A program made the position numbers and the translations under genes. Shown piece by piece: positions 43,636 through 51,219 of a stretch of 64,000 nt of DNA. The stretch covers positions 62,001 through 126,000 of the forward strand of contig NZ_JACHGK010000010.1 of assembly GCF_014207535.1 (NCBI RefSeq). Direction: 5' to 3'. This DNA comes from Bacillus benzoevorans. GTDB taxonomy: Bacteria; Bacillota; Bacilli; Bacillales; Cytobacillaceae. The notes beneath the pieces are model-generated. The model saw nothing but the letters and a program-made list of their open reading frames with translations. It was not told the DNA's origin and did no database searches. Position 1 is the first letter of the stretch, and each line of letters starts with the position of its first letter.

Positions 43636-44523
43636 ATGGCTATTAAAACAGTCGGAGTAGTTGGCGCAGGTTCAATGGGAGCTGGAATTGCAAATGTGTT
43701 TGCATTAAATGGATATAATGTCGTGTTGCGTGATATTGAAGAACGTTTTGTACAAGGTGGATTAGACCGTATTAATAAGTTTATGAGTAAAAGTGTGCAA
43801 AAAGGAAAAATGACAGAAGAAGCTAAACAAGAAGTACTTGCCCGTATTACACCAACAACAGATTTACAAGATTTAAAAGACGTTGATTTAGTGGTTGAAG
43901 CGGTTCTTGAAGATATGGAATTAAAACAATCTGTATTTTCCCAGCTTGATGAAATCGTAAGAGAGGATGTTATTTTAGCAACCAATACATCTTCCTTATC
44001 CATCACGGAGATTGCTGCGGCAACAAAACGTCCGGATCGCATTGCCGGGATGCACTTCTTTAATCCTGCACAGGTGATGAAACTAGTTGAAGTTGTTCGT
44101 GGACTAAGTACAAGCGATGAAACCGTTGCTGCACTGAAAGAAGTATCTGCAGTGTTAAGAAAAGAAGTTGTTGAAGTGAAAAAGGACGTTCCAGGATTTA
44201 TCGTAAACCGGATTATGATTCCGCAATTTATTGAGGCGATAAAAGTTTTGGAAGAAGGAATCGCTACTAAAGAAGATATCGATAAAGCGATGCGTTATGG
44301 TTTAAATCACCCAATGGGTTCTTTCGAATTGCAAGATTATGCCGGAGTTGATATCGGCTTCCATGTCATGGAATATTTCCAAAAGGAATTTGCTGATAAT
44401 CGCTGGGCACCGCCGCTATTATTGAAAAATATGATTAGAGCTGGCCGTTTTGGCAAGAAAACAGGCGCTGGATTCTATGATTACAACCAAGAACCAGCTA
44501 AGAAAGAGGCGGTGACAAAATGA
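43636..44523 (+). CDS. 3-hydroxybutyryl/3-hydroxyacyl-CoA dehydrogenase
   Basis: A 295-residue NAD-dependent dehydrogenase for the third beta-oxidation step. The N-terminal GVVGAGSMGAGIANVFALNGYNVV is the dinucleotide fold; LATNTSSLSITEIA and MHFFNPAQVMKLVEVV carry the catalytic Ser/Asn and the His-Glu pair; the C-terminal domain has NHPMGSFELQDYAGVD. Size fits the short-chain (Hbd/PaaH) subgroup. GAGGAGAGA precedes the ATG. The stop overlaps the enoyl-CoA hydratase start (ATGA). Confidence 0.94.
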   Translation: MAIKTVGVVGAGSMGAGIANVFALNGYNVVLRDIEERFVQGGLDRINKFMSKSVQKGKMTEEAKQEVLARITPTTDLQDLKDVDLVVEAVLEDMELKQSVFSQLDEIVREDVILATNTSSLSITEIAAATKRPDRIAGMHFFNPAQVMKLVEVVRGLSTSDETVAALKEVSAVLRKEVVEVKKDVPGFIVNRIMIPQFIEAIKVLEEGIATKEDIDKAMRYGLNHPMGSFELQDYAGVDIGFHVMEYFQKEFADNRWAPPLLLKNMIRAGRFGKKTGAGFYDYNQEPAKKEAVTK

Positions 44524-45320
44524 GTTTACTAGTTAATAAAATGAATTACGAATACTTATTAGTTGAAGTAGAAAACAAAGTGGCGGTTGTTACGATTAAC
44601 CGTGCCCCGGTAAATGCTTTAAATGCTCAAGTGTATCAAGAATTATCACGTGTATTTGATGAATTAGACGCAAATGATGATGTTCATGTGGTTGTGATAA
44701 CTGGAGCAGGTGAAAAAGCGTTCGTTGCCGGAGCGGATATTAATGAAATGGCAGGTGCTGATCTGGTTACTGTCGTTAAGAATAATAAAGTTTCACGCAA
44801 TATGTTCAAAAAAGTAGAGAATTCCACGAAGCCTGTTATTGCCGCTCTTAATGGTCTGGCACTTGGCGGCGGTCTTGAACTTGCCTTAGCGTGTGACCTG
44901 CGTATTGCGTCAGAAAACGCTAAATTTGCTTTCCCTGAAGTAGGTCTTGGAATCATTCCCGGGGGCGGCGGTACACAACGCTTACAAAAAATTGTCGGAC
45001 AAGGTCTTATAAAAGAACTGCTATTTACAGGCGATATGTTTACAGCAGAACAAGCATTGAACTGGCATATCGTCAATAAAGTGGTTCCAGTAGGTGAAGC
45101 GCTGTCTGCTGCAAAGGAATTGGCTAAAAAGTTAGCGAAACAACCGCCAATTGCGTTACAAATGGTGAAACTTGCTGTCAATACTGGAGGCAATACAGAT
45201 ATCGAATCCGGATTAATCATTGAGTCTGCAAGTTTCAATACGGCTTTTGCCACAGAAGACGGTAAAGAAGGATTAGTGGCTTTTACTGAAAAAAGAAAGC
45301 CCAATTATAGGGGCAAGTAA
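44520..45320 (+). CDS. Enoyl-CoA hydratase
   Basis: A 266-residue crotonase-fold enzyme that hydrates trans-2-enoyl-CoA. GEKAFVAGADINEM and LNGLALGGGLELALACDLRI form the oxyanion hole and carry one catalytic Glu; FPEVGLGIIPGGGGTQRL carries the other. It overlaps the 3-hydroxyacyl-CoA dehydrogenase gene by 4 nt. ATG 44541 would give a start closer to many family members, but GAGGCGGTG favours 44520. Confidence 0.93.
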   Translation: MSLLVNKMNYEYLLVEVENKVAVVTINRAPVNALNAQVYQELSRVFDELDANDDVHVVVITGAGEKAFVAGADINEMAGADLVTVVKNNKVSRNMFKKVENSTKPVIAALNGLALGGGLELALACDLRIASENAKFAFPEVGLGIIPGGGGTQRLQKIVGQGLIKELLFTGDMFTAEQALNWHIVNKVVPVGEALSAAKELAKKLAKQPPIALQMVKLAVNTGGNTDIESGLIIESASFNTAFATEDGKEGLVAFTEKRKPNYRGK

Positions 45321-45331
45321 CAGAAAAATGC

Positions 45332-45424
45332 GGAGCGTCTTACTTACATAGGACGCTCCTGAATAGAAGGTAAGAGGTCTTCTATTCAAGAGCGGCTTAT
45401 GGCTCTGAAGTCTAAATCAGTCTA
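45332..45424 (+). other. Cluster of hairpins and a short direct repeat between hydratase and thiolase genes
   Basis: GGAGCGTC/GACGCTCC (45332-45359) is followed at once by GAATAGAAG/CTTCTATTC (45361-45387) and a smaller AGAGC/GCTCT hairpin, then the direct repeat GTCTAAATCA twice. None has a T-run. They may be mRNA processing or stability elements in the operon. Confidence 0.45.
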
Positions 45425-45507
45425 AATCACCTTATTGAAAAACAGTCATACTAGATGAAATGATTGAGCATTTAATAGCGAATTAATGATAAAGAGGAGT
45501 GGCGATA

Positions 45508-46728
45508 ATGGGTAAAGTAGTGATTACAAGTGGAGCTAGAACAGCTGTCGGAGCATTTTTAGGAGGACTAAAAACGGTTCCGGTAGAAGAATTAGCGGCA
45601 ACAGCGATTAAAGAAGCATTAAAACGTTCAAATAACCTTGATCCTCACCTTGTCAACGATGTGGTATTTGGTCATGTGGAATCATCCGGAGATGCACCAA
45701 ACTTAGGCAGGAATGCAGCGATGCTTGCCGGTTTAGACCATGTCCCAGGCTATACACTTAACCGGATTTGCGGCTCGGGTATTCAATCCATTGTAAATGC
45801 AACGCAAGATATTATGAGTGGAAACTCTGAAATTGTTGTAGCGGGCGGCGCGGAAAGTTTATCAAGAGCACCTTACTATCTTCCATTAGAAGTTCGTTAC
45901 GATGGTTTCAAAATGGGCAACCAGGAATTACGGGATGCGAATACAAAATATCATCATAATTGCCAGCCCTATCCGCAATACCCAATTATGCATATGGGGA
46001 ACACAGCAGAAAATGTGGTGAAAAGATATGAAATTTCGCGGGAAGATCAGGATCTATTTGCCTACAACAGCCAAATGAGAACAAAATCAGCGATAGAGCG
46101 CGGCAGATTTGAGAGAGAAATTATTCCGGTAGAAATCAAAGGAAGAAAAGGTGCTGTCACCATTATGGATAAAGATGAGCATCCAAAACCACATACGACG
46201 TTAGAAGCTCTTGCTAAACTAAGACCAGCTTTTGAAAAAGAAGGTTCGGTTACAGCAGGGAATGCATCAGGATTAAATGATGGCGGGGCAGCCGTCGTTG
46301 TCATGTCAGAAGAAAAAGCAAATGAGTTAGGACTCGCTCCAATGGCGGAAATCGTGGATTTTGCTGTGGCAGGATTGGACCCATCTGTGATGGGGCTTGG
46401 GCCGGTATTTGCGATTCGCAAGCTGCTAGAGAAAACGGGTATGGCGAAAGAAGACATTGATCTATATGAAATCAATGAGGCGTTTGCAGGTCAAATGCTT
46501 GGATGTATGAAAGAGTTAGACATGTATTTAGACAGTCCGTTATATGACCGGATTAATGTGAATGGCGGCGCCGTAGCGCTTGGTCACCCGCTGGGAATGA
46601 GCGGCACCAGGATTACGATTTCCTTAATGTACGAACTTATCGAAAGAAAGGCTAAATACGGGATTGCCAGTGCCTGTATTGGCGGCGGCATGGGAATCGC
46701 TCTATTAATTAAAAATCCGAATGCGTAA
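45508..46728 (+). CDS. Acetyl-CoA acetyltransferase (thiolase)
   Basis: A 406-residue thiolase for the last beta-oxidation step or acetoacetyl-CoA turnover. The acyl-carrying Cys is in LNRICGSGIQSI, the His in VNGGAVALGHPLGMSGTR and the second Cys in CIGGGMG. AGAGGAG lies 8 nt before ATG 45508. It lies in line with the hydratase and dehydrogenase and before the CoA-transferase. Confidence 0.93.
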   Translation: MGKVVITSGARTAVGAFLGGLKTVPVEELAATAIKEALKRSNNLDPHLVNDVVFGHVESSGDAPNLGRNAAMLAGLDHVPGYTLNRICGSGIQSIVNATQDIMSGNSEIVVAGGAESLSRAPYYLPLEVRYDGFKMGNQELRDANTKYHHNCQPYPQYPIMHMGNTAENVVKRYEISREDQDLFAYNSQMRTKSAIERGRFEREIIPVEIKGRKGAVTIMDKDEHPKPHTTLEALAKLRPAFEKEGSVTAGNASGLNDGGAAVVVMSEEKANELGLAPMAEIVDFAVAGLDPSVMGLGPVFAIRKLLEKTGMAKEDIDLYEINEAFAGQMLGCMKELDMYLDSPLYDRINVNGGAVALGHPLGMSGTRITISLMYELIERKAKYGIASACIGGGMGIALLIKNPNA

Positions 46729-46737
46729 AGTTCAAAC

Positions 46738-46777
46738 TATCGTGGTTAGTGTAAAAAAACTAATCACGATATATTTT
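46738..46777 (+). terminator. Terminator after the thiolase gene
   Basis: TATCGTGGTTAGT pairs with ACTAATCACGATA (13 bp, one G-U), followed by TATTTTG. Confidence 0.75.
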
Positions 46778-46808
46778 GTGAGTTTTGCAAAAAGAGGGAG
46801 GGAACGCA

Positions 46809-48407
46809 TTGAGTAAAATCATTTCACTTGAACAAGCTGCAAAACTAATAAAAGATTATGATGTTGTCGCCACTACTGCTTCTTCCGGTTTAGCCGGGCT
46901 GCCTGAAGAGCTGATTGTTGGCATTGGCAATCGTTTTAACGAAGAAGGGAATCCGAAAAATATTACTTTTATCAATGGCTCAGGAATCGGGATAAACTCA
47001 GAAGGAAGAGGGATGGACCATCTTGCCTATGATGGTTTAGTAAAACGAGTGATTTCCGGCCATGCCGGCTTCTCCCACCGCATGGCAAGCTTTATTGCGG
47101 AAGGAAAAGTGGAAGGATATCTGTTCCCGCAAGGGGTTATGACGCAAATTTGGCGCTCAACGGCAGGAAAAAAGCCGGGAGTCATTACCAAGGTTGGTTT
47201 AGGTACATTTGTCGATCCAAGGATACAAGGGGCTAAAGCAAACTCGATTACGACGGAAGACTTAATTAATGTCGTTGAATTAAATGGCGAAGAATGGCTT
47301 CATTATCCGAATTTTGCTGTGAATGTTGCTTTAATCCGCGGAACAACAGCCGACGAAAATGGGAATATTACGACAGAGCATGAAGCGGCTAATTTTGAAA
47401 TTTTGCCGCTGGCAACGGCAGCGAGAAATAATGGCGGGATTGTCATCGCACAGGTGGAAAATATTGCCGAGGCCGGAGCTCTTGATCCGAAAAAAGTTCG
47501 GGTACCTGGTGTCATGGTAGACTATATTGTCGTTTCAAAAAATCCAGAATATCACTTCCAAACAATGGCACGGCATTATGACCCTGCCCTTTCAGGAGAA
47601 TTAAGGGTGCCGCTTGGCTCCATAAAACCAGTTGAATTAAATGCAAAAAAGATCATTGCTAGACGTGCCGCTATGGAATTGTCGCCGAGCTCTATTGTCA
47701 ATTTAGGTGTCGGAATGCCGGCATTCGTTTCAAACGTTGCCGCGGAAGAAGGAGTTTCAGATGAAATGACCTTAACAGTAGAGTTTGGTATTTTCGGAGG
47801 AGTTCCTGCCAGTGGTTTTGATTTTGGCGGCTCCTATAATCCGGACGCCATCATCAATCATGAAGCGATGTTCGATTTCTACGATGGCGGCGGACTTGAC
47901 ACAGCATTTTTAGGATTAGCCCAGCTTGATCAATATGGGAATGTCAATGTCAGCCAATTTGGTCCTAAAGTCGTTGGGCCGGGAGGATTTATTAATATTA
48001 GTCAATCTTCTAAAAAGGTCGTATTCATGGGTCAGTTTACGGTCGGGTCGAAAGAAAAGTTTGAAGATAAGCAAATGGTGATATTAGACCATGGCAGAGG
48101 TAAAAAAATAGTTAACGAAGTAGAGCAGATTACCTTTAGTGGAGAGTATGCCTCCAAAGCGGGTATTCCCGTTTTATATGTCACGGAAAGAGCAGTCTTT
48201 GATGTCATTGATGGCAGATTAAGATTAATAGAAATGGCTCCGGGGCTAGATTTAGAAAAAGACATTCTTGCCTGGATGGACTTTAAACCACTAATTGCTG
48301 AGGATTTGAAAATGATGGATCCAAGGATCTTCCAAGAACAATGGGGCGGACTAAAAGAAATGATAGATGCAAAAAGAAATAATAAAGTTTTACAGAATAT
48401 GATTTGA
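46809..48407 (+). CDS. Acyl-CoA:acetate CoA-transferase (YdiF/Pct type, class I)
   Basis: A 532-residue fused alpha-beta CoA-transferase. The catalytic Glu lies in TVEFGIFGGVPASG in the second half; VNLGVGMPAFV and the first-half SSGLAGLPEELI and GKVEGYLFPQGVM fit the family. It exchanges CoA between short-chain acids such as acetate, propionate, butyrate or a 3-keto acid. TTG 46809 is the start, with GGGAGGGAA upstream; the frame is open to 46785. A terminator between thiolase and this gene suggests partial independence. Confidence 0.9.
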   Translation: MSKIISLEQAAKLIKDYDVVATTASSGLAGLPEELIVGIGNRFNEEGNPKNITFINGSGIGINSEGRGMDHLAYDGLVKRVISGHAGFSHRMASFIAEGKVEGYLFPQGVMTQIWRSTAGKKPGVITKVGLGTFVDPRIQGAKANSITTEDLINVVELNGEEWLHYPNFAVNVALIRGTTADENGNITTEHEAANFEILPLATAARNNGGIVIAQVENIAEAGALDPKKVRVPGVMVDYIVVSKNPEYHFQTMARHYDPALSGELRVPLGSIKPVELNAKKIIARRAAMELSPSSIVNLGVGMPAFVSNVAAEEGVSDEMTLTVEFGIFGGVPASGFDFGGSYNPDAIINHEAMFDFYDGGGLDTAFLGLAQLDQYGNVNVSQFGPKVVGPGGFINISQSSKKVVFMGQFTVGSKEKFEDKQMVILDHGRGKKIVNEVEQITFSGEYASKAGIPVLYVTERAVFDVIDGRLRLIEMAPGLDLEKDILAWMDFKPLIAEDLKMMDPRIFQEQWGGLKEMIDAKRNNKVLQNMI

Positions 48408-48446
48408 CCATGCTTTTACAACGTTAAGGAAATCCAAATATAAAAA

Positions 48447-48486
48447 AGGCCTAATTTCTCGGTGCTGTAAGTGAGAAATTAGGCCT
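48447..48486. terminator. Perfect hairpin, T-run only on the minus strand
   Basis: AGGCCTAATTTCTC and GAGAAATTAGGCCT form a 14-bp stem. On the plus strand, after the CoA-transferase gene, no T-run follows; on the minus strand it is followed by CCTTTTTTATAT, so it could also end an antisense transcript. Confidence 0.6.
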
Positions 48487-48544
48487 GAACAATACTTGCA
48501 GATTTACTGAGAGGATACTGTTTCTTTCCCTTTCGCTCTTTTAA

Positions 48545-48652
48545 GTATAATAGAATAAACATACCTTTTGAACATAAAGCATTTAGTTTAAGGGAAACCG
48601 CGTATTCATTTGGCATTTCGTCCTGGACATATTGGCGCTGTTTCCCTTTTTG
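48545..48652 (+). ncRNA. Candidate small RNA with own promoter and terminator
   Basis: TATAAT at 48545-48550 precedes a stretch ending in AAGGGAAAC...GTTTCCCTT (48590-48598 with 48640-48648, extended by GCG/CGC) and TTT. The predicted transcript of roughly 95 nt has no reading frame. It could equally be the leader of the flavodiiron gene with an attenuator. Confidence 0.35.
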
Positions 48653-48750
48653 CTAAATTGTGATTCTAATCCTGATTTGATTTTTGATAGTGTTGTAAGA
48701 TGAATCCAGTGAGAAACACGATCAATTGAAATTTCAGGGGGATTATATAG

Positions 48751-49983
48751 ATGATGAATCAAGTCATGTTAGCGGAGAATGTATATCTTGTAGGAAAAAA
48801 TGATGATAGAAAAGTACCGTTTCACCGCTTGGTTTTAGAAAAAGGAACAACCTATAATGCTTACCTGTTAAAAACAGAAAAACCAACGGTTATCGATACG
48901 GTTGATATGGAGTTCGGCCGGGAGTTTGTAGAGCATTTAAGCAAAATGGTTGAGCTGAAGGATATTCAATATATTGTGATTAACCATACAGAACCAGATC
49001 ATTCAGGCGGCTTAGCCTTATTATCAAGAAGAGCACCTGAAGCAACTATTGTCTGCACTGAGCCGGCAGTGAATGAATTGAAGGAAATGTACAATCTGCA
49101 CAGCAGGAATTTCCTTGTTGTAAAAGATGGAGATACATTGGATATCGGCGGGAAAACGTTAAAGTTTAAAGAAACTCCTTATCTGCATACACAGGAAACG
49201 ATGATTACGTACTGTGTCGAGGATAAGATTCTCTTCCCATGTGATATCTTTAGCACCCATGTCGCTAATCATGAGGTTTTCGCTGATCAGGCCGGCTTTG
49301 ATATAACCGATGATTTTATCGGCTATTATCAGGCGATTATCCATCCGCACCGCCGATATGTGAAAACGCTGATTGATGCGTTGGAAGACTTAGATGTACA
49401 AATGATTGCTCCGTCCCACGGATTTATTTTGCGGGAGGATATTGAGAAGTATGTCGATATATATGAATCCATGAGTGTTGATTGTCCTGCTGGCAAGAAA
49501 GCCGTGATTGTCTATACCACATGGAGGAACAGCACGAAAAAGATTGCGGAAAATCTAAAGAAAGTGCTGGAAGAAAGCAATATTGAAGTCTCCCTTTTCA
49601 ATGCGGATAAGTCCGATAAGGCTGAGATTATTGAAAGTATTAAGCATGCGGATGCAGTATTTGTTGGAAGTTCAACAAAATATGCCGATATGATTGGGCG
49701 TCTTGAAGATGTACTGCGGGAAATGACAAAGATGAATTTGGAAGGAAAAATCGGTGCTGCCTTCGGTTCATACGGCTGGAGCGGTGAAGCCATTGAAGTC
49801 ATTCAGGACTATTTAACACAAACGAATATGGATGTTCAAAGCACCTCACAAGTGATCAAAACAACAGGCATGACGGATGTGGAATTTCCGGTAAGAGTAA
49901 GATTTGCTCCTAAGGGGGAACAATTGAGAAAAGTAGAACACTCTGCAGCCTATGTAGCTGATTTGCTGTTGAGTGCCGTTTAA
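48751..49983 (+). CDS. A-type flavoprotein / flavodiiron protein
   Basis: A 410-residue flavodiiron protein: an N-terminal beta-lactamase-like domain with the diiron ligands H79-x-E81-x-D83-H84 in NHTEPDHSGG plus later His and Asp (PYLHTQE, FPCDIFSTH, APSHGF), and a C-terminal flavodoxin domain (VIVYTTWRNSTKKIAE binds FMN). It reduces O2 to water or NO to N2O using electrons from a rubredoxin-like partner not encoded here. AGGGGG lies upstream of ATG 48751. With the Fnr-type regulator next to it, it suggests a microaerobic/NO defence unit. Confidence 0.93.
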   Translation: MMNQVMLAENVYLVGKNDDRKVPFHRLVLEKGTTYNAYLLKTEKPTVIDTVDMEFGREFVEHLSKMVELKDIQYIVINHTEPDHSGGLALLSRRAPEATIVCTEPAVNELKEMYNLHSRNFLVVKDGDTLDIGGKTLKFKETPYLHTQETMITYCVEDKILFPCDIFSTHVANHEVFADQAGFDITDDFIGYYQAIIHPHRRYVKTLIDALEDLDVQMIAPSHGFILREDIEKYVDIYESMSVDCPAGKKAVIVYTTWRNSTKKIAENLKKVLEESNIEVSLFNADKSDKAEIIESIKHADAVFVGSSTKYADMIGRLEDVLREMTKMNLEGKIGAAFGSYGWSGEAIEVIQDYLTQTNMDVQSTSQVIKTTGMTDVEFPVRVRFAPKGEQLRKVEHSAAYVADLLLSAV

Positions 49984-50006
49984 GAGGAAGAAATAATTGG
50001 CAGCTG

Positions 50007-50046
50007 AAAAAAGTCCTTCATCCGGGTTATGAAGGACTTTTTTTAT
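50007..50046 (+). terminator. Terminator of the flavodiiron gene
   Basis: A 15-bp perfect stem (50007-50021 with 50029-50043) and T-run. Confidence 0.93.
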
Positions 50047-50071
50047 TGTGTATTTATTTACATAAAAATAG

Positions 50072-50114
50072 TGTGATTTAAAGCACATTTTCGTTATTTT
50101 AGTCATGATATAGT
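50072..50114 (+). promoter_or_regulatory. Fnr-like box and -10 of the Fnr-type regulator gene
   Basis: TGTGATTTAAAGCACA (50072-50087) matches TGTGA-N6-TCACA at 9 of 10 positions. Its centre is 41.5 bp before the start predicted from TATAGT at 50109-50114. This suggests autoregulation. Confidence 0.6.
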
Positions 50115-50125
50115 TTGTTATATGA

Positions 50126-50140
50126 TGATAATCATTATCA
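50126..50140. promoter_or_regulatory. Perfect Fur-type 7-1-7 box
   Basis: TGATAATCATTATCA is a perfect match to the Bacillus Fur consensus TGATAAT-N-ATTATCA and overlaps the predicted transcript start region of the Fnr-type gene. Iron-dependent repression is inferred. Confidence 0.7.
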
Positions 50141-50165
50141 AATAAAATGTTATTAGGTGATGAAA

Positions 50166-50879
50166 ATGAACGAACATATTTGTAATCATAATAAAGTTCA
50201 GGGACCCTGCCCGAAAAAGGTTCCAATCTTCGGCGGGCTATCCAATGAGGAGATTCAAAAAGTAGCAAATATGACGAAACATATGAAATTTAAAAAAGGC
50301 GAGATTCTTCTGCATGAAGGCGATAAATCAGATACCTTGTTTATCGTCAATAAAGGCCGGGTCAAGATATCGAAATATACCGTCAACGGCAAGGAACAAA
50401 TTCTATATATCCTATCCAGCGGCGAATTCTTTGGCGAATTACATCTGTTTAATAATGATGAAGCAACCAATTTCAGTGTCTGCGCCTTAGAGGAAACTCA
50501 GGTATGCATGTTAACAAAATCGGATATTGATCGTATTATGGAAGCCAATCCGGGGATCTCACTGAAACTATTAAAGGCGGTAACGAAACGATTAGCCCAT
50601 ACAGAAAATTTAGCGCAAAACTTAGCCACGAAGGATCCAGAAGTGAGAATTGCTAGTATGATACTGGAATTCAGCCAGAAGTTTGGCAGAAAGAAGAAGG
50701 AAGGCGTTTTGATTGAACTGCCGGTCACAAGGGAAGAAGCCGCCAGTTATGTCGGCGTGACAAGAGAAACGATCAGCCGGAAGTTCAGCAAGTTTGAAGA
50801 TTTAGGGTTTATTTCTTTATCGGGAAATAAACACCTTTTTGTGAGGGATCAATCGGCTTTGGAAGAATATATTCAGTAG
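50166..50879 (+). CDS. Crp/Fnr-family regulator, Fnr-type DNA specificity
   Basis: A 237-residue regulator with an N-terminal cyclic-nucleotide-type barrel (about residues 22-140) and a C-terminal helix-turn-helix. The recognition helix VTRETISRKFSKFE has the E-x-x-S-R pattern of FNR, which reads TTGAT half-sites. Cys6, Cys15, Cys106 and Cys114 could ligate an Fe-S cluster, as in FNR, though the N-terminal spacing (C-x8-C) differs from E. coli. ATG 50166 is chosen with AGGTGA 5 nt upstream; GTG 50157 is in frame. Its promoter has an Fnr-like and a Fur-like site. Likely targets here are itself and the haemoglobin gene. Confidence 0.88.
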   Translation: MNEHICNHNKVQGPCPKKVPIFGGLSNEEIQKVANMTKHMKFKKGEILLHEGDKSDTLFIVNKGRVKISKYTVNGKEQILYILSSGEFFGELHLFNNDEATNFSVCALEETQVCMLTKSDIDRIMEANPGISLKLLKAVTKRLAHTENLAQNLATKDPEVRIASMILEFSQKFGRKKKEGVLIELPVTREEAASYVGVTRETISRKFSKFEDLGFISLSGNKHLFVRDQSALEEYIQ

Positions 50880-50910
50880 ATACTAAATGCGCCAAAGAAT
50901 TAATAGGAGG

Positions 50911-50950
50911 AAACCCCTTATAAGATCTAATAAGGGGTTTATATTTTATC
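50911..50950 (+). terminator. Terminator of the Fnr-type regulator gene
   Basis: AAACCCCTTAT pairs with ATAAGGGGTTT (50911-50921 with 50930-50940) and an AT-rich T-tail. Confidence 0.85.
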
Positions 50951-50972
50951 TATTTTTATCAACAGCTGCTAG

Positions 50973-51188
50973 GGTGTGAAAGATGAGGAGTTAAACTGGG
51001 AATTTTATCTTCCGTGCTATCAAAAATGGGTGGAATATAATGAAGGAATTGAAAAATATGGACTGGAACCTTGTTATGAAATCCATAAAGATGCACTCGA
51101 TCATAGAGGTTACGTTAATATTTAAATCCCAAAAGGTGAGGATATTCTATATAAAAAGGTTCCAATAGATTCCAGAAAAATTAATTAA
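50973..51188 (+). pseudogene. Remnant of a GyrI-like effector-binding (AraC-type) protein
   Basis: Translation in one frame gives a typical C-terminal GyrI/AraC effector-binding segment (WEFYLPCYQKWVEYNEGIEKY, then EIHKDALDHRGYVNI), an in-frame TAA at 51123, then IPKGEDILYKKVPIDSRKIN. No start or N-terminal part is present, and a TAG lies just upstream. This is a decayed fragment of a small-molecule-binding protein; the intact family has about 150 residues or a fused AraC domain. Confidence 0.6.
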
Positions 51189-51209
51189 GAGTGGTGACAC
51201 CTTTTGGGA
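51127..51209. repeat. 12-bp perfect inverted repeat flanking the remnant's end
   Basis: TCCCAAAAGGTG at 51127-51138 is repeated inverted at 51198-51209, 59 bp apart. The arms could be ends of a tiny mobile element or a long-loop hairpin ending the minus-strand ABC operon. Confidence 0.45.
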
Positions 51210-51219
51210 CTGTCTTAAA

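Larger units (their letters stand above)
48408..48750. other. Non-coding region with two hairpins before the flavodiiron gene
   Basis: This 343-bp gap contains a 14-bp hairpin (48447-48486), a TATAAT (48545-48550) and a 12-bp terminator-like stem (48590-48650). No coding frame is supported. A short RNA may be encoded here. Confidence 0.45.

Noticed and set aside
43458..44042. 194-codon minus-strand frame over the 3-hydroxyacyl-CoA dehydrogenase gene
   Set aside because: Ser/Thr-rich antisense shadow of a real gene.
48657..48680. Fnr box before the flavodiiron gene (TGTGATTCTAATCCTGA)
   Set aside because: Only the first half-site fits; position relative to a -10 is unclear.
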